Assembly: GCA_036266155.1 (NCBI GenBank)
Contig: DATANR010000248.1
Coordinates: forward strand, 1-9,423
Direction: 5' to 3'
DNA length: 9,423 bases
DNA from: SIAJ01 sp036266155
GTDB lineage: Bacteria > Planctomycetota > Planctomycetia > Gemmatales > Gemmataceae
The notes beneath the pieces were generated by a model. That model was given only the letters and a program-made list of their open reading frames with translations, did no database searches and was not told the DNA's origin. Positions 1 to 6,694 of the stretch are shown here, in pieces. Numbering within the stretch: the first letter of the stretch is position 1; every line of letters starts with the position of its first letter. The position numbers and the translations under genes are program-made.

Positions 1-127
1 GACCAGCGGCGTCAATTGCTCCGCTGGAATCGCAATGCCGCAAACGGTCCGCGTGCCGGGCTTCCCTGCCATGCTCGAACAAAAGCATCAAAACCGATTT
101 TCGTAAAGACCGATTTCCACCGGGTTA
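1..127. other. Upstream segment with no recognised gene
   Basis: No frame here gives a recognisable protein. One forward frame is open from base 1 to a TGA at 136-138, and a reverse frame is open for about 35 codons, but both are too short and too featureless to call. In the frame of the downstream helicase there is a TAA at 104-106. The sequence just before the helicase homology does not encode the residues expected upstream of that point in the family, so this segment is probably foreign to the helicase gene and borders a deletion or insertion junction near 130-140. Confidence 0.5.
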
Positions 128-2590
128 TTGAGAAATGACGACGATTTATCCCGCGACCGCCGCAAGTTCTTAACCGCCAAGATCGCCAGCGGCGAATGGG
201 ATGGGATCATCGTCACGCACAGTTCGTTCGAGCGCATCGGCATGTCGCGGGGCTACCAGGAGAGATTCCTCCGCGATCAGATCGCCGAATACAACCAGTT
301 GCTTATCGAGGGCGTGACCAAGGACGCCAAGCGCGTCCACAGGAACCTAATCAAAACAATAGAGAAGCAGAAGGCCAAGCGGGAAGAGCGGCTAAAGGAC
401 ATGCTGGCCGAGGAAAAGAAAGATGATGGGCTCGTTTTTGATGAACTCGGCGTAGATCATTTGTTCATTGACGAGGCCCACTATTACAAGAACCTCGAAA
501 CGCCGACAAAAATGGAGCGTGTGGCCGGAATCCAGACTGGCGGCAGCGAGCGGGCGTTCGAAGTCTACATGAAGGCCCGCTATCTCGATCAGCAACATGC
601 CGGCCACGGGGTGACGTTCGCAACCGGAACGCCGATCAGCAACACGATGGTCGAAATGTACACCATGCAGCGATTCCTCGATCCCGAGGGGCTACGCCAG
701 CGAGGTATAGATCATTTTGACGCCTGGGCCGCGACCTTCGGCGAAGTCGTCGACACGATGGAAATCTCGCCAGATGGCGCCTCGCTCCGACCACGCAGCC
801 GCTTCGCACGCTTCACGAATCTCCCTGAACTTCAGCAGATGTTTAGAGCGTTCTCCGATGTGCAGACAGCGGAGATGCTGGATCTTCCGCGGCCCCGGTT
901 AGAGGGCGGGAAGCCGATCGTCGTCGCCTGCCCGATGTCCTACGACCAACGGATTCTCCAAGCGGAACTCGTCGAGCGCTATGACCGGATACGCTCGCAG
1001 AAGGTCGATCCACGCGAAGACAACGCGCTCGCCATCACGACGGACGGACGCAAACTCGCCCTCGATGCGCGGATGCTGTCGAGCAGCGCATCGGACTTCC
1101 CCGACTCGAAGGTGAACGCCCTCGTCGCCAGGGTCGAGGAAGTCTGGCGGAAAACAGCTATCACCCGCGGCACTCAAATGATCTTCTGCGATATGGGGGT
1201 CCACAAAGCACCGTCGGGCTACTCGGCTTACGACGAGGTCATCGAGAAGCTAATTGCTCGCGGCATCCCCGCGAACGAGATCGCCGCCATCGGCGACGCT
1301 GACTCCGACGCGAAGAAGCAGTCTCTCTTCGAGCAAGTAAGAAAGGGATCGGTCCGCGTGCTCCTTGGCAGCACGCAGAAGATGGGCACCGGCACCAACG
1401 TGCAGAAGCGGCTCGCCGCCTTGCACCACTTGGACGCCCCGTGGAAACCGGCCGAGGTCGCGCAGCGTGAGGGGAGGATTCTCCGCCAGGGCAACGAGAC
1501 CGAGGAAGTCTCGATCTACCGCTACGTCACCGAAGGATCCTTCGACGCCTATATGTGGCAGGCTTTGGAGACCAAGGCCCGGTTCATCGCCCAGGTAATT
1601 ACCGGGGACAGCACGGCGAGGAGAGCCGAGGATATCGGCGGCCAGGAACTCTCCTATGCCGAGGTGAAGGCAATTGCTTCCGGAAACCCTGCGGTCCTGA
1701 CCTTGGCTGAAGCCGATGCCGAATTGCAGCGGCTGACCATCCTCCGCAAGAACCACTCGGATGAGCAGTATCTCGGCCGTCTGCGTTTGCGGCAATTGCC
1801 TGAAACGATTATCGGCATGACCAAGCAACTCACCAGCCTCAAAGCCGATATGGTCACCATCGTCGCCCGCTCCGGCGACAACCTTCTTGTTGGCTCGCGG
1901 CCAACCTCCCGCGAAAACGTAATTGATACGCTCGGCGGGGCACTGGATTCGCTCCCGCATGCAGTCCTGCAAGTGCGGCGAATCCCAATCGGCCGGTATC
2001 GCGGCCTCGCCTTTGGCATCGTGCTCCATCCGCAGTTCGCGCCCGAGATTTACTTGGAGGGGCAGACCATCCGGCAGTCGATGCTATCCAGGGAACATCA
2101 CGGCCCACGTGCCGTCCTGAACGCCCTGGAGAGATTGGCGGGCGGGTATCAAGCCGAATGCGAGCGAATTGCACAAGACCTCGAGATTGCAAAAGGGCAA
2201 CTTCGCGATTACCACGAACGCCAGGGCGTTCCTTTCCCGCACGAAGCGTATCTGGCGGAGTTGACCGTCCTCCGCGATCAATTGAAAGCCGGGCTTTCCG
2301 CCTCAAAACATGAAACAAACGGGACAGAGCTGGCCGCCCCCGAACTGGCGATCAGGATTAAGGCACTCACCGCTGCCCATACCATCGAGGCCGGTCCGGA
2401 ACGAGCGACAAACCGCCGCAACGAGGCGACCGAGCCAGTCACTGCCCGCATCCGGCGGAGGGGCAAGAGCCAGGCTCCCGGCGCCCCGCCCACAAATAAT
2501 CCCGGAGCAACAGGCAACAAGATTCACATACCATCCAGTCCAGGACCCGAATACGGTCTTACCTCCCGCGATTCCGAATGGAGTCGCTAG
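128..2590 (+). CDS. N-terminally truncated methylase/SNF2-like DEAH helicase of mobile-element type
   Basis: The 820 residues match the C-terminal half of the large (usually well over 1,500 aa) N6-adenine methylase/helicase proteins found on plasmids and integrative elements, which are thought to modify or remodel DNA during transfer. Visible motifs are DEAH at 115-118 (motif II), FATGTPISNT at 164-173 (motif III), GSTQKMGTGTN from 414 (motif V) and QREGRILRQGN at 446-456 (motif VI). A family-typical C-terminal region, partly helical, follows to about residue 725, then a Pro/Gly/Asn-rich tail of about 90 residues. The methyltransferase domain and the Walker A motif are absent: family similarity begins only at DDLSRDRRKF, right after the start. 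The TTG at 128 is the first possible start after a TAA at 104-106 and has no good ribosome binding site; an ATG at 242 is the alternative. Without motif I the product should not hydrolyse ATP, so this is probably a remnant. Confidence 0.85.
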   Translation: MRNDDDLSRDRRKFLTAKIASGEWDGIIVTHSSFERIGMSRGYQERFLRDQIAEYNQLLIEGVTKDAKRVHRNLIKTIEKQKAKREERLKDMLAEEKKDDGLVFDELGVDHLFIDEAHYYKNLETPTKMERVAGIQTGGSERAFEVYMKARYLDQQHAGHGVTFATGTPISNTMVEMYTMQRFLDPEGLRQRGIDHFDAWAATFGEVVDTMEISPDGASLRPRSRFARFTNLPELQQMFRAFSDVQTAEMLDLPRPRLEGGKPIVVACPMSYDQRILQAELVERYDRIRSQKVDPREDNALAITTDGRKLALDARMLSSSASDFPDSKVNALVARVEEVWRKTAITRGTQMIFCDMGVHKAPSGYSAYDEVIEKLIARGIPANEIAAIGDADSDAKKQSLFEQVRKGSVRVLLGSTQKMGTGTNVQKRLAALHHLDAPWKPAEVAQREGRILRQGNETEEVSIYRYVTEGSFDAYMWQALETKARFIAQVITGDSTARRAEDIGGQELSYAEVKAIASGNPAVLTLAEADAELQRLTILRKNHSDEQYLGRLRLRQLPETIIGMTKQLTSLKADMVTIVARSGDNLLVGSRPTSRENVIDTLGGALDSLPHAVLQVRRIPIGRYRGLAFGIVLHPQFAPEIYLEGQTIRQSMLSREHHGPRAVLNALERLAGGYQAECERIAQDLEIAKGQLRDYHERQGVPFPHEAYLAELTVLRDQLKAGLSASKHETNGTELAAPELAIRIKALTAAHTIEAGPERATNRRNEATEPVTARIRRRGKSQAPGAPPTNNPGATGNKIHIPSSPGPEYGLTSRDSEWSR

Positions 2591-2969
2591 ACTCGTTTGA
2601 TTCCGGCACGAGGCCGCTCAGTACCGCAGCCAGCCGAGCCTCTTGGCGAGGCCCAGGTCGGCATGGCCGAAGTGGAGGAGTTGCTGGCCCACCTGGGCCC
2701 GCTTGAAAAAACACGCTGAATAGTCGCTGGGAACGCACCACGTGCAAACCGTCCGGCTTGACGCTGCGCGCACATCCCATCCGCACACTCCACGACAACA
2801 CCGACCCTTGCGAACACGGTCGTCTCAGTGCCCATCGCCGTGCCTTGACTGGTTAATTGGGCCGGCAAATGGCAAAGCGAACAGTATTGGCCGCGTTTGC
2901 TGCTTCTCCTTTTCTTATTCGTCAATTCCATTTAACTGCCCCATCCACCAATCCGTTGCGCCTCCAACG

Positions 2970-3024
2970 GCGTCCTATCTTCAAGCCGATCCGATTGACA
3001 AGAAAGGTGATGCAGATAGGACGC
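2970..3024. repeat. 11-bp perfect inverted repeat, 33-nt spacing
   Basis: GCGTCCTATCT at 2970-2980 is the exact reverse complement of AGATAGGACGC at 3014-3024. The right arm also contains a smaller GATGC/GCATC hairpin (3009-3013 with 3023-3027). There is no T-run after it, so it is not a standard terminator. It lies about 180 bases before the surface-protein gene and could be an operator, a structured leader or an element end. Confidence 0.5.
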
Positions 3025-3117
3025 ATCTAGTTTTCAGAAACGATCTGCGTCAGTGTGCTTCGGCCCATCGCGGACGGGATAACGCGCCGTCCCGAGCCGG
3101 CCAAGACTCTGAAGTCA

Positions 3118-3131
3118 GGGGTCTGGGGTCT
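3118..3131 (+). repeat. Tandem GGGGTCT duplication
   Basis: Two abutting copies of GGGGTCT occur shortly before the surface-protein gene. Their role is unknown. A similar G4-led tandem pair (GGGGACGCA twice) follows the same gene at 5349-5366. Confidence 0.45.
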
Positions 3132-3194
3132 TTCAACATTTTCCAGGAGTAGGACCAAGCTATTTGCATTGTTACTTTTTTAACCCGTCTTTCG

Positions 3195-3200
3195 AAGGAG
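3195..3200 (+). promoter_or_regulatory. Ribosome binding site of the beta-helix surface protein
   Basis: AAGGAG lies 6 nt before the ATG at 3207. This is a near-ideal Shine-Dalgarno sequence and fixes the start of the gene. Confidence 0.85.
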
Positions 3201-3206
3201 TGCATC

Positions 3207-5336
3207 ATGCGCGTCACTTGGTTGCACCGTTGGCTGGACCGCAAACCCCAACCGCTGGGAAACCGGACCAGGCCTTACCGCCCGTTCCTCGAACGACTGG
3301 AGGTTCGGGATGTGCCGGCCACCTTTGTGGTGACGACCGCTACGGACGTAATCAGCTCCACTGACGGAGTGCTCTCCCTGCGCGAGGCGATAAACTTCGC
3401 TAACGGTCCCGGCCCTCGGCATCTGATCACATTCAACATCGGCACCGGGCTGCAAACGATCAACTTGACCAGCCCGCTTCCAACAATCACTCATCGAGTC
3501 ACGATCGACGGCAGCTCGCAGCCAGGCTATGACCCCTCGAACTGCAATCCCGTGATCGAACTCAATGGCAGTGGGGCCGGGGCCGGCGCCAACGGGCTGT
3601 GGCTGGGGTCGGGCTCCGGCGGCACCTCGACGATCCCCGGTAGCACGATCCGCGGACTTGCCATCAATCTCTTTGCCGGGGATGGCATCTTGATCAATAC
3701 CAACTTCAATCGCATCGCCGGCAACCACATCGGCACCGATTCAGCCGGTTTGGTGCCCTTGGGCAATACCTTGAATGGCATCGAGATTCAAAATGGGGCC
3801 TCGAATCTCATCGGCGGGACGATCTGCTGCTCCGGCAACGTCATTTCGGCCAACCAAGGCAACGGCATCCTTATCACCGCCGCTGCGGCAATACGCAACC
3901 AGGTGCTCGGCAACTATATCGGCACCGACGCTACCGGACTGGCCGGTCTCGGCAATCATCAGGACGGAGTGAAGACGGCCGCCGCCGCAAACAAAAACAC
4001 GATCGGCGGCACGTCGTTGCTGGCGCGCAATTTGATTTCCGGCAACTTGGGGGACGGCATCGAGCTCGGCACGACCGCCAATTTCGTGCAGGAAAACTGG
4101 ATTGGCGTCGACGCCACGGGCAATGCCGCCCTTCCCAACCTCTTGGACGGCGTCCGGGTTCTCGTCAGCAGAAACACGTTGACGCACAACGTGATCTCTA
4201 AGAATGGCGCTAACGGCGTCGAACTCTTGACCGGCGTCCAGACGACCAAAATCAAGGGCAATATGATCGGCGTCAACGTCCAGGGCAATCAACCGCTTGG
4301 AAACACTCTCGACGGCATTCATCTTCTCACCGCCAGCGCCAACATCATCGGGGGAGCGGGCTTTGGCGCGGGCAACGTTATTTCCGGCAATACGAACGGC
4401 ATCACCCTCGTCGGCGCCTCCGTGAGCAACATTATCCAAGGCAATTTCGTCGGCACCGACCTCACCGGCACGCAAAAGATCATGAATACCGCGGATGGCA
4501 TCGACGTGAATTCACTTGCGAATAACAACTCCATCGGCGGCTCGACCTTGGGTACGGGCAACGTCATCTCGGGGAACGGCGATCTGGGCGTGTTAGTCGA
4601 CAGCGACAACAACAAAATCCAGGGCAATCGTATCGGCACCGACGTCACCGGGACCCAGGCCTTGGGGAATGCCTTTGACGGCGTTTATGTCGAAGAGGGC
4701 ATCCGCAACGTGGTCGGCGGCTCGGCGACCGGCACCAACTGGGGGGGGCCGCGCAACATCATCGCCGCCAACGGCCGCAATGGCGTCGTCATCCGCGCCA
4801 AGGCTTCTCTCACCATGGTCCAGGGCAACTACATCGGCGTCGGCCTGAACGGCGAGCACCTTGGCAATGCCGACAGCGGCGTCTTTCTGCCCGCCGGTTC
4901 CACCGGTTCGGGAAACATTATCGGCGTTCCGTACCCGGGTCTATCGCCCACACCGGCCTACGAACCGCGCGCGAATGTCATCGGCTACAACAATCAGTAC
5001 GGCGTCGACGTTTCGGGTGGAACCCAGACCTATGTTGGCGAAAACGACTATCTCGCCAACGTCGCGGGGCCGACCAACTCGTTCGCGTCACCTCTGACCG
5101 GGGTGCCCATCACAGTACCTGCTACCTCCCTGATTACGGTGCATTACCCGACGGGTACTACGGGATGGATCGAGTTCTACCAAATCTGTAACAACAACTA
5201 CTACTTCGTGACCCGCGTCAAGGTGAACGCGAACGGTGGAACCTACTCTTTTGACGCGACCACGTATGGGCTAGCGACGGGAGACACGGTCACGGCGACG
5301 TTCACGACCACGCCGCTCGGAACTTCGAAGTTCTAG
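3207..5336 (+). CDS. Parallel beta-helix surface protein with planctomycete export-type N-terminus
   Basis: The 709-residue protein begins with a basic stretch and FLERLEVRDVPA (residues 27-38), resembling the LExLExRxVPA motif common at the start of exported planctomycete proteins. No classical signal peptide is visible. LSLREAINFAN (56-66) matches the CSLREA-type N-terminal motif with Ser replacing nothing but the Cys position read as Leu. From about residue 172, seven modules of roughly 55-67 residues repeat the pattern GNxIGTDxxGxxxLGN, DGIxI, NxIGG and NVISGN, typical of right-handed parallel beta-helix (PbH1) folds. The last 100 residues look like an Ig-like beta domain ending in GDTVTATFTTTPLGTS, the usual close of this architecture. 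The fold resembles polysaccharide-binding or polysaccharide-cleaving beta-helices, but I see no catalytic residues I can assign, so a structural or adhesive role at the cell surface is the safer inference. It is a single-gene unit with its own ribosome binding site and terminator. A run of eight G lies inside it at 4741-4748. Confidence 0.85.
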   Translation: MRVTWLHRWLDRKPQPLGNRTRPYRPFLERLEVRDVPATFVVTTATDVISSTDGVLSLREAINFANGPGPRHLITFNIGTGLQTINLTSPLPTITHRVTIDGSSQPGYDPSNCNPVIELNGSGAGAGANGLWLGSGSGGTSTIPGSTIRGLAINLFAGDGILINTNFNRIAGNHIGTDSAGLVPLGNTLNGIEIQNGASNLIGGTICCSGNVISANQGNGILITAAAAIRNQVLGNYIGTDATGLAGLGNHQDGVKTAAAANKNTIGGTSLLARNLISGNLGDGIELGTTANFVQENWIGVDATGNAALPNLLDGVRVLVSRNTLTHNVISKNGANGVELLTGVQTTKIKGNMIGVNVQGNQPLGNTLDGIHLLTASANIIGGAGFGAGNVISGNTNGITLVGASVSNIIQGNFVGTDLTGTQKIMNTADGIDVNSLANNNSIGGSTLGTGNVISGNGDLGVLVDSDNNKIQGNRIGTDVTGTQALGNAFDGVYVEEGIRNVVGGSATGTNWGGPRNIIAANGRNGVVIRAKASLTMVQGNYIGVGLNGEHLGNADSGVFLPAGSTGSGNIIGVPYPGLSPTPAYEPRANVIGYNNQYGVDVSGGTQTYVGENDYLANVAGPTNSFASPLTGVPITVPATSLITVHYPTGTTGWIEFYQICNNNYYFVTRVKVNANGGTYSFDATTYGLATGDTVTATFTTTPLGTSKF
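3720..5021 (+). repeat. Seven coding beta-helix modules
   Basis: Module starts, marked by the GN(x)IG codons (the third lacks its Gly and the fifth reads GNFVG), are at about 3720, 3909, 4092, 4257, 4440, 4623 and 4824. Spacings run from 165 to 201 nt, all multiples of three. Each module encodes two helix rungs, one around GxDGIxI and one around NVISGN. The modules are diverged at the DNA level, which suggests old duplication kept by structural selection. Confidence 0.75.
4741..4748 (+). repeat. G8 homopolymer inside the surface-protein gene
   Basis: Eight consecutive G encode part of Trp-Gly-Gly between the fifth and last beta-helix modules. Gain or loss of one base would shift the frame and remove the last 200 or so residues. 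Whether it actually varies cannot be seen from one sequence. Confidence 0.6.
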
Positions 5337-5348
5337 TAGATAAGAAAT

Positions 5349-5384
5349 GGGGACGCAGGGGACGCAAGCCGCGTCCCCTTTCTT
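5349..5384 (+). terminator. Rho-independent terminator after the surface protein
   Basis: GGGGACGC (5358-5365) and GCGTCCCC (5371-5378) pair perfectly around the loop AAGCC, an extra A-T pair (5357/5379) makes nine, and TTTCTT follows. It begins about 20 bases after the stop codon of the surface-protein gene. The left arm is the second of two tandem GGGGACGCA copies (5349-5357 and 5358-5366), so the first copy could pair as an alternative left arm. Confidence 0.8.
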
Positions 5385-5668
5385 CTCCGGGGGTTTGGCG
5401 TCGGGGGCGCGGGAGGAGAATAGACTACATGGCATTAGACGAATGCGCAAAGCGGACATGAATTGCGTCGCTGGGTGGTCTAATTGGCGGGGAGAAATTG
5501 TGGCAAAAGCCAAAGGGTAGTTGCAATGGCGAAACCGCCAGGCAATAATCGGCAAGGTTTCGTGACTTCAAAGCCGTTCCCAGGACGCGGTGTGCATCTC
5601 ACTTGGCCGATTCGGCGAAGCGCAACTTGCCAGGGTCGTCGTCGGAGCGAGCATTCGGAGGCGGCTTT
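5385..5668. other. Leader region before the three-gene cassette
   Basis: This stretch of about 280 bases lies between the terminator and the next gene. Short open frames in it, including 5484-5672 forward and 5271-5555 reverse, have no ribosome binding site and unlikely compositions. The forward frame of the next gene extends back to a TTG at 5603, but that extension (MADSAKRNLPGSSSERAFGG) is less likely than the ATG at 5669. I could not identify a convincing promoter, although the cassette must start transcription here if the upstream terminator works. Confidence 0.5.
5656..5661 (+). promoter_or_regulatory. Ribosome binding site choosing the ATG at 5669
   Basis: CGGAGG lies 7 nt before the ATG at 5669. 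It favours this start over the in-frame TTG at 5603 and places a hydrophobic membrane segment right at the N-terminus. Confidence 0.75.
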
Positions 5669-6679
5669 ATGAGATGGCTCGTCAGATTCTCTGAAGACCT
5701 GTTACGGACAGTTGCGCTGCTTTTGTACGGCTGGTTCGTCCCTTTCTTGCGTTTGATCTATTCCTGTTGCCGCCGTTGGTGCGCGGCGCGGCGGCGACGA
5801 GCCGAGGGGAAATCGAAGGTGCGGTGCGTGGTCATTCCACCGACTGTATATAAGCGGCCGGACCCGCTCATCTATTCGCAATCGTACCTGATGGCCCAAG
5901 GTCTCGCAGTCACCTGGGATAACCCCGACATCACGCTTTTCCGCAATAACGCGCCGGTGCCGTCGTCGGAACTTCTCGCCGATACTGACTACGACGTCCG
6001 CGCGACCGTGTGGAATGGTTCCACCGAGGCTCCGGCGGTCAACATGCCGGTGGATTTTTCGTTTCTGTCATTTGGAATCGGCACAACCAGTACGATCATC
6101 GGTCGCACATTCGTCGATTTGCCGGTCAGAGGGGCGGTCGGTCATCCAGCGACAGCAGCGCTCATTTGGCGGACACCCAAAGTTCCGGGGCACTATTGCC
6201 TTCAAGTCAACCTGGTGTGGGGGGATGATGCCAACCCGGCCAACAATCTCGGACAGGAGAATACGAACGTCGGCGTGGCGCACTCGCCAGCGCTTTTTGA
6301 TTTTCCGGTCGAGAACCGGAACGACCGGCCAGTGACTATGACTTTGAGCGTCGACAGCTATGTGCCCCCGGCGCCCATCGACTGCGCTAAGGTATTCGAC
6401 GGCCGGGTGCCGTCGACTGTTGCAGGGCAGGTGCCGACACAACGGGACCTCTGTGTTCGGCTCGCCAATCGGCATAACAAGGATGCCTTCCCAATTCCGG
6501 AAGGCTGGACGGTCGAGATCGACCCGACCACGTTCTCCCTGGCACCGGGGGCGGGCCGCGTGGTTACCGTGCGGATCACGCCCCCCGATAGTTTCACCGG
6601 CATCAAGGCGTTCAACGTGAATGGGATCGACGAGCGCGGGACGCTGGTCGGCGGCGTCACCCTGTATGTCCAGCGCTAA
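5669..6679 (+). CDS. Membrane-anchored protein with two beta-sandwich domains, unrecognised family
   Basis: The 336-residue product has an N-terminal hydrophobic helix (about 11-33, LLRTVALLLYGWFVPFLRLI) followed by CCRRWCAARRRR, so it is probably anchored with the basic side in the cytoplasm or acts as an uncleaved signal anchor. The strongly basic stretch after the helix makes the orientation uncertain. Residues 75-205 look like a CARDB- or Ig-like domain, with the readable motifs VWNGSTEAPAVNMPVDFSF, VPGHYCLQV and DDANPANNLGQENT. Residues 206-336 look like a second sandwich domain, with WTVEIDPTTFSLAPGAG and VTVRITPP and the end VGGVTLYVQR. CARDB-type domains usually mediate adhesion or protein contacts outside the cytoplasm. 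The gene leads a cassette, with the next gene starting 15 nt after its stop. I cannot name the family. Domain calls are by eye. Confidence 0.75.
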   Translation: MRWLVRFSEDLLRTVALLLYGWFVPFLRLIYSCCRRWCAARRRRAEGKSKVRCVVIPPTVYKRPDPLIYSQSYLMAQGLAVTWDNPDITLFRNNAPVPSSELLADTDYDVRATVWNGSTEAPAVNMPVDFSFLSFGIGTTSTIIGRTFVDLPVRGAVGHPATAALIWRTPKVPGHYCLQVNLVWGDDANPANNLGQENTNVGVAHSPALFDFPVENRNDRPVTMTLSVDSYVPPAPIDCAKVFDGRVPSTVAGQVPTQRDLCVRLANRHNKDAFPIPEGWTVEIDPTTFSLAPGAGRVVTVRITPPDSFTGIKAFNVNGIDERGTLVGGVTLYVQR

Positions 6680-6694
6680 CTTCTTGAGGCACCC

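Larger units (their letters stand above)
2591..3206. other. 616-base gap without a convincing gene
   Basis: Open frames on both strands (for example 2742-3152 forward and 2587-2931 reverse) have Arg/Pro/Ser-rich compositions typical of chance frames. The helicase frame stays open for 42 codons after its stop, to a TGA at 2717-2719. The last part reads like real protein (AEVEELLAHLGPLEKTR), so it may be a gene remnant, but I cannot name it. The region also holds an 11-bp inverted repeat (2970-2980 and 3014-3024), a tandem GGGGTCT pair (3118-3131) and, at its end, the ribosome binding site of the next gene. A TTGACA at 2995-3000 has no good -10 partner. Confidence 0.6.

Noticed and set aside
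899..2029. Long reverse-strand open frames under the helicase gene (for example 1250-2029)
   Set aside because: They overlap clear helicase motifs on the + strand and have no start signals or recognisable motifs, as expected of antisense frames in GC-rich coding DNA.
2995..3023. TTGACA as a -35 box
   Set aside because: No acceptable -10 hexamer is present at 15-19 nt downstream.
2742..3152. 136-codon forward frame in the gap before the surface protein
   Set aside because: No ribosome binding site, Ser/Arg/Pro-rich composition and no domain or helix pattern.
3207..5336. Assigning a polysaccharide lyase or pectinase activity to the beta-helix protein
   Set aside because: The fold family includes such enzymes, but I could not point to catalytic residues in this sequence.
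5271..5555. 94-codon reverse frame across the terminator
   Set aside because: It runs through the terminator hairpin and the end of the surface-protein gene and has no start signal or protein-like pattern.
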